This document shows positions 26,501 through 38,500 of a stretch of 64,000 bases of DNA, piece after piece. The position numbers and the translations under genes are program-made. Each line of letters starts with the position of its first letter. Within the stretch, counting starts at the first letter, position 1. Source of the DNA: Syngnathus acus (Eukaryota; Chordata; Actinopteri; Syngnathiformes; Syngnathidae); the NCBI RefSeq assembly GCF_901709675.1, contig NC_051089.1, forward strand, positions 5,252,476 to 5,316,475, written 5' to 3'. Under the pieces are notes generated by a model. The model saw nothing but the letters and a program-made list of their open reading frames with translations, made no database searches and was not told the DNA's origin.

Positions 26501-29500
26501 AGAAAAAATGGCCTAAATGTTTAAATAAAAAGATATATTGCATTGCATACAGAAATAAAACCAAACAAATTAAATACGTACTAAAAAAGTTAAATACAAG
26601 TGATCTGTACTTAAGCAGTGATTCTTTCGCATACCACCAGAGGGAGCTGCCACTAATGGTACTAATACCACATTTGGAGAGTCACTGTAGCTTCATTTCC
26701 ACAGCGACTAACAACAAATCAACGACAACTTCTAGACAATTAATGATCAAAAAATATACATTACACTAATCTAATTGGAGGCCCAGCTAGGACACCACAG
26801 AACTCTACCATGACGTCTACTATGATGTCAAAGCAAATGTAATTAGGTCTACTCATTGTAACTTTCTTCGATTGGGTGGATTGACAACGAAGCCACCCCC
26901 CGCTCAGTGGCTTTAAACACTCCCTTTAAACTACCTTTCAAATGTTAATTGAAGCTTGATTAGGATAGACAGTGGGAATTAAGAAAATAAAAGGCAAATG
27001 CTAATTGCATGAAAGCAGCAAGGGGCATGAGAAGATTTCAAAACCCAAGCACATAATTCCAAACTGCTCCCCCACCCACATCACATCCCACTGTTGATTT
27101 TGAACTCACCGAAACATTTGCTCTGATTGGTCGCTCTGTCCACAAAGACTTTCGCCGAGATGACATTGCCAAAAGGGAGAAACATTTGCATGAGCTCCGC
27201 GTCACCAAATTCCTGGGGCAGGTGATAAATAAACAGGTTGCAGCCCTCCGGCCCTGGTGAAGGGAGGAGACAGCACAGACAAGACGAGTGACATCCGAAG
27301 GAGACTTTCAGACAAGGAGTAAACAGTTGCTGACGTTGGGCCAAATATGTCACAATTTGATACATTTTAAATCTATTTTATTAGTTGTTATTTTCACTTT
27401 TTTTTTTAACCAATCAAAACTGTTGGGCCAAATATGTCACAATTTGATACATTTTAAATCTATTTTATTAGTTGTTATTTTCACTTTTTTTTTAACCGAT
27501 CAAAACTGTCTCATTTTCTTTAGACAGCAAACTCATCGAGACTGTTTCAATAGCTGTTTGTAGACGATTAGAGCACTCCGATTCAATTTCCGGACACGGA
27601 CTCTTACACGCATTCCTGCTGTGGTAAAAAAAGTTTTTCTGCAAGACTGTTATGAAAGCACTTCATTTCATACCTCTTACATTGAATATTCATGCCGCTC
27701 TAAAATGTCTCCTACATACAATCATCATACAGGTGAATAATTGAGACAGAGGAATTATGTCAAAAAGAGTAATTTAATATAAGCGTACATCCTTTCTTTT
27801 ATTATATATGATGGCAAGGCCCGTGCAGGTGTGTCTATGTGGTTTGCATGTGAACGCTCCTTCTAGTAATGGCGTAAATGATTATGCATGCAGATAATTA
27901 ATCTGATGAATATTTATAACCACTTAAATACATTGTAATGGACTGATTAAGCAATCCGAGTGTGAATTAGTTCACTTTTTGAATAATGACAGAGTAACTT
28001 TCGTCTCGTCGCTAATGCTTTTTAGAGCCTTTTTCTCACTTTATTTTTATTCTTCATACTCCGAGACGGCTCCGAGGCGCCCTCCCCCCTTGCTTTTTCT
28101 AATTCAAAGCGGTGCGGCAACATTAGAATGGAACACAGCAATTATCACCTTTTATCTTGGGTGGGCGCGTTCACTCGCTCTTACCTTCCCGCTGTTGCTG
28201 GGGAATGATGGTCGGCTGCTGGGGGAATGCTTGGCTGATTGGCGCATAGGCGGCGGGGTAGGCTGCTGTTGCAAAAGGGGGAGAAAGCAAGAAGGGGGCA
28301 ATAATCGTTTCTCTGTTTTCAGGATTGGTGGAACAAATATGACATTACCTTGAGCTCATGGTTTGTCATTTATTTACTGACTCTGGACCAAATGTATTAT
28401 ACATGTATATACTATATATACTTTTTTTTCTAAGTTTGATCAATGTCATTGTGGTCTCGTTTTGAGGTACCACAGTACTAAACTTTAGAGTCTAAAGCGT
28501 CGCGGGGAGTTAATAACCAGCAACTCACCCGTGCATGAAATCTTGTGTCTCATTAATGAGAGTCGATGTCAGGCAACAGTGAGAAGCCTATGTCATCTCT
28601 CTTGTAGACTATGACAAGTTCAGAACCTCAGCTCTTTGTGTATTTTTGGAACGGAGACATTTTTTTGTGTATGTGGGCGTACTATCAAGTCAACTCCAAA
28701 TCCTTTTGCAATCCTAATGTAAAACAGCCTAATCCTGATGGAAATTAGCCGGTTGTGCCTGCTATCTTTACTTGTCAGTGTCTACCCGTGTGACAAACAG
28801 ACAGGGAGGTGCAGATGGAGCGAACGAGAGACTTTAGACGACAGACGGATCACCTGCGTAGTGTTGGACGCCGGCGTAAGCCTGCTGGAGAGGGTCGGTC
28901 ACTGTCGGACTCTGTGCTGCAAGAGAGGCAGTGGGGTGGAAGAAGGGGGAGGTGGAGAGCAGATAGAGGGTGGAGAGCGGTCAAGAGAGGCTCCAAGACA
29001 AAGACCAAAGATGCGCTACGAGTGTCTGGCTTTCTACTCAAAATGGTGTCGGCTGTCGGTGACTCTGATCGGCTGTCAGCTAGCAAATCATTGTAAGGTG
29101 TTAAGATACTACAAAAACAACATACAAGAATATCTTTGTAGATTGGCGGGTTAGGGTTAGGTTGAGGATGATGCCAATTGGGTGCTGCTTAAAGATTCTA
29201 TTTTTTTTAGAAACCAACAATGTTGTGACCCTTTTTTGTAATGTATTGACAAGTTAAACTGTGTCATCCCATTGCTATGATGTCACTGTTTGTATGGAAC
29301 TAAGGCAGCTATGACAAACCTTCATGCAAGCCACTACCTGAAAATTATTTGTGGTGAGCTAATGCGAACTGTAGCGCTTTGAGGAAAGCTGGCTTAACTA
29401 CTAACTGTGGAGAGCCATCAGGGGGCAAGATCACACTGAGAGATGGCAGATATTTGGGTTGTCATTCCCCTTAGTTCTTCAAAATTGCCTGTTCGACCCA

Positions 29501-32500
29501 GATGTTTGCATCAAATATTAATAACGTGCCAAACAAACCACTTTGTAGTTCATTACAACTGCCGCTCTCTTTGCATAAAACACACGCAAGGGAGCTTGAG
29601 TCCTGTCACTTCTCCAGGAATCATTCCCAGACAGCATCAAGGAGCTCAGGACAGGCCGACGCACGTCAAATTAACCAGAAAGGATAGAAAGCTGAAATGA
29701 TTGATTCATCATCATATGGAAGTTGGCCGCTCTGAAATCTGCCAAAGATGCGGCTGACTGGCCCCGGAGCTTAAAAGACTTCAAATCAAAAAAGACATGT
29801 CACGGGAGGATAAACGGAAAAAAAGGACCTGTCAACTTTTTACTCGTAAAATGCGATGACGTTCATCGTTGTTGTTCATCAGGTGACACTTGTGGTTAAA
29901 GACAACAAATCCTCAGCGCAAACGACGTTTTCAGCTCACCTGGGTAAGGGTGAATGCCGTTACTGTAAATTGGCTCGGACGTGGGCTGCCCGTTGGTTTG
30001 TGGCGCGAGGGCACTAAAGCCGTTGACCCCGATGGGCGTGGCTATGCTGGGGACAGTTGCAGTGATGCCTGGGGGTGTGCTGGTGCCTGCAAATATATAC
30101 AACTTGTTTTAAAAATGCACAAAAAGAGGGAATCCGCATGCTCCAGACTCAAAACCGATCGTTCCACCCATTTCCATCTTTTAAGACCACTGCCATTATT
30201 GCTTTGTTTAGGAAATCCTACTTAATTCCCTTGAGAACACTCATTTAATCAGAATTTAGACTTTCGATATATTTTATGTGCAGTTACAGTAATTTAGTGC
30301 CTCTCTATGCCTTTTAATCAGCCTGCTTAAAATTCTTAACATTTCTAAACCTATCAAACTATCCTTGAACTAACAACTCAAACTAATATGAAAAACTCGG
30401 ATTAGCATAATTTCCAGTTCAAACAATTGGCAAATGAGCATATTTGAAGATGATAAACATCCAATGATCCAAATATGAGTCTCAGAAAAAAATTGTAATG
30501 CAGCTTTTGGATGTCATAGGCTGCTCATGTCACCTTTGAACTGATGGATTTTTATTATTAGTTTTTAATCCAAGGCGAAGGGCATTTATAACATGTGGGA
30601 TTACGTTTGATAAGCATTACCTGGTACGTGTATACCTTCTGGATTACAATTGCTCTATATGGCGTCAAGGCACTTCATTTAACGTATTTGCGATGACCCT
30701 GCCTCTCAGGCCGTCTGCCTACTTAGTGTCAAGCCGTCAGAAAAGTCTTTCGTGACAACGACCGAGAAGGTAGTTCAGACCGAGGTCCGGGATTATCGCC
30801 TTTGAGACATCGCTCTTATATTTGCTAAACCACGGACTCAGAATCCAAAGTCATGAGGATTGGCGGCGTTCCCGGGGGAGAAAAAAAAAACACCGTTGCG
30901 AAGAGCGAGTGACAGCAAGGCAGTGAGAGATAATGAGAGCGAGAAGTGTGTAATGCGGCTGCCAACAAAAGTGGCGGGAATGCTGCACGTGTTCTACCAT
31001 CACGGCCTCGCTTCAGCGCGGGCTTCTATCAGCACGGAAAGTGGAATCTTAAAAAATGCAACAAGGGCATATGTAGAGAGACCTTGGATGAATTTGTTAC
31101 CGCTGCTTCTCTTAATCCTGCTTGTAAAAATCAAAATTCCAAACGCCTCTTGGAGTTCTTGAAAGTCTTTGAATTTTTCAACATCTTTTTTTTTCAAGAC
31201 TGGAATATTTCATGCTAGCTTTTCTGCCAAAGACATTTTCAAATTTGACCTGAATAAGCATGTATGGTTGATGATTAAAAACGGGCTTCAGCAAATAAAA
31301 TTGAGACGATAACCCCGTCCCCCCCTTACCTGAGGATGGTGTCATCGGAGTCGCCACCAGGCCGTTGACATTGAACGCCGCCATTTGCTGCATTTGCGCG
31401 GCAGCAATGGCCGCCATGGGGTTCAGGTAGGACCCTTGTGTTGCCGCCATCAGGGCTGCTTGCTGTTGCATCATCTGCTGTAGGATTAGAGATCAGCGGG
31501 CGGGGGAAGGAGGGGAAGGACAGAGAGGAGGGTTGAAATAGCCGCGGGAGCAGAACGTGTTTACTCTCACATCTCTGTTTACTTGGCTCGCGCCTTGTTC
31601 TTGGACCGCATCACCCCCTCAGCATCACTTTCCACTCTCCAGTCCATAACACACTTCTGTCCTCATTGTACTGCCTCATAATCAAAACTATTTGCTGATG
31701 ATTTAATACATTTATAAGCATTATACATGTGCTGGAATTAGGGAGGGAATGTGCGAGTGGGCGATTCTCACCTGTCAAGATGAGTTGTTAGCTACCGTGT
31801 GAGTGCAAAATCTCACAGACTTTTAACTCGGGCTGTGACTTTCATGTGTGAATATGAAACGGTGGTGATGGTGGTGCGAGGGGGGAGGGGCTGGCGAGGG
31901 GGGGAGGGGTAGCCGGTGTTGGTTCTCGGTAATGACATACAGTTGAGTTTGGAGTGCAAGGTAAAATGTGTTGGCGGGTGGAATTCAATGAAGTACTGTA
32001 GTCCTAAAAAAAGTGACTTGAATGGAAAGTAGATGCCAAAACACAGCAATGCGCACACAGGATAAAAACATTGCATCAATAAATCGTGTGAATAGACACA
32101 GTATCAAAAAAACGGTGTATCATTCTGTAAAATGTGGAAATTCTAGTTAATTATGTTCTAATATAAAATAATTAAATCAAAATAACTTTATTTATTCATA
32201 TTTTACTTCACAAATAAATGACCTGCAGGCCAGTCTTTTAAAAATCCAATATAGCTCTTGAGCACCATAATTTGCCCACTCTTGCTGTTTATGATCAAAA
32301 AAATGTTAGCTCTTTGTAATGTAGATGTCTGGTGGGATACATTGTGATCTTTTACAACATTGTACAGTATTTCCAGTTAACGTAGTGTTTGCTCTGTGAA
32401 TTTAGCTGCAAGAGAGGGTCACAGTAAAAACGCTCTACCACAATAATAAAACTTGAAAAATTTGCTACTTCATTTTGCGTTATATTTGACTGTGCCTGTG

Positions 32501-35500
32501 TAGCCAATGTCATGGCCAATGAGTTTATACAAGTGGATATCATCACATTCCTAGTGGGAAAGAGAAGTGAGGTCAAACCTTCAATGACAAGCGTTTTGTT
32601 TTCTGTTTTCAAGCTCACCGTCTCCTCCCCTGCCGGGCTGAGACTTACAGCATGAGAGTAGGCGCCATAGGCCCCAAACTGGATAGTCATGGGACTGAAG
32701 ATGCCGAGCTGACCCGCCATCTGGTGCATCCGGCGCAAAGTCCGCTCCTTGTCGGTGTCTGCGAATTTGACCACCAAGCTGGACGAGGCGCCCTAAAGGT
32801 AGGAATATGTTATGTTAGGTTTTCCTACAAGTATTGTTTTGGGTGGGGGTTCATGTGTAAAGTGGCTTTCGAAGCAAAACACAAGCATGTTTTTTTAATA
32901 CCATTGTCTATAGATACAAACTGTCACCAAACTAGAATATGCTTAAGACTGGACCCGGGCTCTCGTCAAATGAATCGTACTTTGGGTTTCCGAGCCCAGT
33001 TATAATTGTCTGGTGTGTGCTTTGTCTCCCCACGGAATTGCCTTCTCTTTGATACAATCTGAAAAAATCCGAGCATACATTCTTCATGACCGTCGATATA
33101 AAAGAGGAGAGCACCGTTTTTTTTTTTCAACGGGTGTCTTGACATCCATCAAGGAAGCCAGTGGAACTGAATATGCAACCATTATGGGTGCAGTCATTTA
33201 GCTGTCAGCATTAAATGGAAGACGGTGGTGATTGATGCAAACTTTCAAACTCCAACAGAATTGTGATCCTAACCAGATCCCGCTGGAGTCCCAGTCGCTG
33301 GGCTGTGAAGCTCTGCTGCATACACTTGCGGGTAATTAGATCTGGCCCCGAGCCTTGAGCGTATGAAGGGTGAAGTATTGACTAATAGATTTACCTTATG
33401 GCATATATAGTTCCGTATTGATGTCCGCACTGCTGAGTTTGCATCCAATTAAATCATTTCACATAGAGACTAGTGTCAGTTGCTAGCATGACATCTAGGG
33501 AGGGGAAAGTTCACTGTGACCAGGCTGCAGTCTAATTTAAAGAGCTCGGAAACAGAACCAGGACGGTAAGACACAGGAACCCCAGGGGATGAGCCTGGAA
33601 ATGATTAGTAAGAACATAAAAGCAAAGACATGACGAGAAAGGATCAAAATCTTGGGATTCTGTTAGTAAATGTCTCATGCTGACAAGGTCAGTACAAATT
33701 GAGGCTTTGGTTCAGATTTCTATTGTCTCCTGGAGTGTGGACTTTAAAAGTGGGAGCAAAGTGACCAGTGTGCCATACACCTGTTTCTCGCGCATGAATG
33801 AAGTGAAATTGAGAAAGCTACGCCCAGATGCTCCCCATGTCAGATTGCATGAGTACTAGTTTTTATTTCAGTGGAAAAGCACAGAAGCAAGGAAGACCTT
33901 GCTCCCTCCAACCAAATAATGCAACGGAGCGAGTGTCCTACTTAGTTGCCTGTGGTGGACAGCTAAAGCTAAAGATTGATGCAGTCACGGTTTATATAAA
34001 GCCTGAGTCATTAGTGGTTCACTTAAGTCCTTGTCAATAGCTTTTATTTCAAAATGTTATCGAAGGTCAGGACTAATCAAGATGACGAGCGTTCAGCTGT
34101 TGTTTAGCTCGGAATGCTAATGCTAAACGAATGCTAGTAACATGCATGGCAAGTGTTTGTGCAAAAACATCATTCATAAAGTGATTTTCGACACAGTGAT
34201 GAAAAAAAGGCAGAAATTACTCAAATTGCCGTGGGAGCAGTCGGGAGCTGTCAAACGCTTCTCCTACCACCATGTTTATTTTACAATCACGTCGGATGAA
34301 ACTTGATTTTAGCCCTTATTCAGTCCTTATGGGAAATTGGCTGTGATTGGGAATCTACTTACTTGTATTACTAGAACTCAGCTTTTTTTACTATCTGCGG
34401 ACAAATGTACGGCACACTGAGGGGCATCAGCGTTGCCCCGAGGGGCCATTTCGCTGCATATTGGCTCTTATATTGGCAGCGAGCGTTCCTCCTGAAGACA
34501 CACGACAACCTTCTGATTCCTTTCCTTGTGTGCCATTTCAATTAGTTAAATCAATACTCTGACATGGCGGCATTAAGGAACTGTTTTTTTTCCCCCCCAT
34601 TTCTAATTTGATTCCACTGCACTTCCTGACCTTTTTACACTTCTTCCTCAACTTTGGTGGCCATTTGAAGGCACCAGGCGGTTTGGTTTAATGAGGCTGA
34701 TGATGAGCAAACATTGTCCGTCTGCGTCGCTGCCAGTGAAGGCTGCCTACCGTGGCGACGACGCCTGGCATTTAGCTCACACCCTTCGCCGCCTACATTC
34801 TCATATTCATTTAATACCTTGCAAAGAATGGCTTGTGACAATTGGAACAGTCAAAGCCTAAGGCGGTCTGTGCCGTTGACAAAAACAGAAAGAAAAAACA
34901 GGGCCTCGCTGTCTCAAGCTTAAATTTCACCCTTGTGAAGCTTCTGATGCATTCCGATAGGATGCGGGCTTCATCTCGAGGATCGACAGTTTCCATTAAC
35001 AAAAAAGGCCAAGCGATATGTGCCCGGGTAATGAAGGAACAGGTGGCAGCCGACGACAAAAAAAAAAGAAAGAAATTCCCCCTACTGGATGCAGAAAATC
35101 CCGAGCTGACAAACAAACAGAATAATAACCTCCCGCAGCACAAGTCTTCATACCTGGAGAGAAAATGAATTTGTTGAATTTGATAAGGGCCAACGGGGAG
35201 CCGTCACTTTTGACAGGTACAACGAAGGAATTTGCGACGGGTTCAAAAACTAATCTAATTTCTTAAATAACACACTTGACTTGTGAAAATCTCCCCATAT
35301 TGGATCTTATATAGGGCCGGGCAACGCGGTAACGGAACAATACGCGGCGGTAATTGAGGGATTAGAACTCGACTACGCCCGTGGAATGGCATTAGTCTTT
35401 ATCGCTGCAGTTCTTGCGACTCAATTGTGTGTAAAATACGTGCAAACAGGTAAACAGCCTCATTTTCATCTATCTTGAGAAACATTATGTAATATTACAG

Positions 35501-38500
35501 CCAGACGTTCTCCGGAGAGAAAATAAGCAGAGGAATTATCAATAATAACAAAGTTTTACCTCTCCGCGGAGCAGAATACTTTTAAAGGATAAGCAAAAGT
35601 TTGTTGACACATTTAAAGTCTCAGGGTGTGAATGGAGCATGTGTAATGAATTAATTGAATATATGATAGCGAGTTCCTTGGTAAATGAGTTAACTCCCAC
35701 TGGGCCCAGTGTTGCACGGCTGGTAAAACCACTCGGGAAGGTTGTCGCTCATTAGCGGTGCATGTTGCTGTCTCGGTTTGGCCTTTCTGCTCTACCCCCC
35801 AAAGACTGCTGCAGCTGCTGAGTAAAGCTGCATAAAGCCCAGAAACACAAAGCAATAGGAATACTGCCATGAAATAAGATCGGTCATTTGCCTGTGATTT
35901 CTTTGACAATATACAAGGTCAACATTTCCGATACAGTGGCGATTGAGGAAAAATATTAATCGTGTAAACTGATTGATTGGGAGGGACCATTCATTTCAAC
36001 ACAGAAACATGATAAAGATTTTTCTAATGTTACTCAGGTCTTGATTCACTGAAGATTGGAAAACACGAGAAGCAGACATGTTTAGTGTCCTTCCTCCAAT
36101 CCCATTTACCTAAAAAAAGATTAATCGATTAATCGTTTTTTTTTCCCGCCAACAATATTTTGTCCAATGCCCATCCGAGAAAGTCTGAACCAATCCAAAA
36201 TGTTGCCTCTATGTCGAAGTGTGTGCTAGGGTCGCTCTATTCAAACTGAGGACATCCAAAATCTCATGCAGTATGTCACAGCTTGAAATTCCACAACACC
36301 TCGGCATGACGTTTGCTGCCCGACACGTTGCCACGACCATGCTCTCTGGCTCGGTCTTATCTCTCATTAATCCACGAGTCGACTATCACACACACCTGTA
36401 CGCTCTTGTCGCTGCCAACGCCGCTGAGGCTCCATGGGGCCTGTCAGCCGTGCCGTGACAGCCAACATGACAATGGCGACAATTTGCTCGCCGCCCGCTT
36501 GCCTTACCCTTGGCGCGTTCTATTTTGAAGTTCTGCCACACGCGTGTCTCTTTAGCATGACTCAACCGAGACTGACTGTCATTTGAGTTAATTCCGGAAA
36601 CACCTGCAGTCTGGAGTAGACGGAAATTAAAAGTGGGACTTAATTTTGGCAGTGGTCGGAAGTACAAAGACTGTCGATTTTTTTTTTTTATCTTTTTTTT
36701 TTTTTGCATCTTCTGTCACAGCACACACAGAGTTTGCATATTTTTCCATAAATATATTTTGTGCCATTATTTGGCGTCACGCTTATTCATGGTTTTGTAC
36801 TCCAGTGCCAGGTAACGCAGATGCGACAGAAAACATTAAGAGATTCTTTGTTCAATGTTCATGCAGACCTCACAGCTGGCAGCGGCACACCGAATCATGC
36901 GTCCTGCTGGACGGTTGCTGACGACATGTGGCGGCGATATTATCCAAATTAACCGAATTCCCTATTCATCTGAGGCATACTCGTAGTTGGGTGCCTATTA
37001 ATCTGGGAGCAAGTCTGGATTTGGGGTGCAGAGAGGATAACAGGTGCAGGGATAGAGGCGGGAGATTTAGTTAATAAAGTGTATTAGTGAACTTTTTGGA
37101 TGGCTGCTGTCCATCAGCCCAAAGTCTGTTTGTGCAGCCATTTGCTGCCGTGGACAGTTCATCTGCTGCACAGCTCAAGCAGCTGACTGGCTCGAGCTAA
37201 CACGAGCATTGCCAAGGCTGCAGATGTACGACAGAACTGTACAGAAGCCTGGAAAAGATTCTCGACACTCACGGCAAGGGAGGATGGATGAATCATGTAG
37301 GTCATTGTAAATGTATTTATTTTTTTAAATATAGCAATCAATCTAATTCTAATTAGTATAATCATTATTTAGTTTTGATTTTTGCTCGTCACGGTTTACA
37401 TGAGTAGAAAACCTCTAGAGGACAACTGTGCACAAAGTTAAGCAGACTTATTTCTCTCCCTCACTCTTTCAGTGTATTTCAAAAATGAAATGTAAATCAC
37501 ATCTGGTTTCATGGCTGCCAGGAAGCATTCGTAAATATTTATCGCAGCACATCAGTGAAGTGTGTGAAGAGTGAGTGTTTGCCAGAGATTGTGTGTGTGT
37601 GTGTGCTTGTCAGGCCGTACATCATTTCTTATACTTACACGGCCTTGTTTGAGCGAGTTGGAAGCATATCGGATTCATAATTAACTGCCGCTTGACGACA
37701 GCTTCCGGTTCTCGTGGCCCCATTTTCCAATTCCCAAATAAACACCATCCAGTGCGGTGCAGTTTATCACGTCGAAGTAAACAAAAACACCTTCTAACTT
37801 CACAGTTCCTATTAAAGTGCATTTGCTGCTAAACCCTACTGAAAGAAAAGCAAAAGGACAACTAATGTTTCGCACAGCGCAGCCCACTTCAACAGCCTTG
37901 TCCTTGCTTTGTTGTAACGACTTAATATTGTTGCCAGCGGTGGAGGTAGACTGATAAATGGCATGAGTCCGACACTATTATGAAGGCCTAATGGGTTCAT
38001 AAGAGCCGGGCAAAAATATTAGCGAAACAGTTTAGGTAGGCCACCTTAATAACCTGACCTTGTTTTGCAGATCAATCTCAACTCCGGAGAGTGCTTGTCA
38101 ACATTATTGACGTACTTGTTAACCAACCCGTCTAGTCGCCGCCTTGAAACCTCCCTTGATAAGTGTTTTAAATATTTAATATACGCTCGGTGACATTGGC
38201 TAAACTGAAGTCATAATTCAGCCGTGATGATCCTTTTGCGGGCCATATTTCCGTCGGTGCTACGTCTTGTGTGAAGCCTTTTACCTTTCCACGTGTTCTT
38301 GTGCTATTAAGTAGTCAATAACTGCACTTGTATCTTTCATCTATAATACACTGCACCAGGGTTAATTAATTTTTTTTCTTCAAACAAAAAATGGATTGGT
38401 CCCAAGGGTTTGTCAAACTGCTTTTTGAGCATCTCTATCGTCCAACCAACCAAATGAGATTTTTGTTTATATTAGTAAATACTGAAAAATAAATTATGTG

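Larger units (their letters stand above)
23560..27109 (-). other. Intron I-J of celf6 (3.55 kb)
   Basis: No coding sequence was recognised. The intron splits RNP1 of RRM3, as in other CELF genes. It holds an ATT-repeat tract (25794-25843), a G-rich plus-strand stretch just upstream of exon J (23580-23620), and a CTCF-like motif at 26634-26647. Open frames here are short and unsupported. Confidence 0.85.

Noticed and set aside
29148-29162. Telomere-like TTAGGG run in intron F-G
   Set aside because: Only two units; within chance for a 64-kb window.
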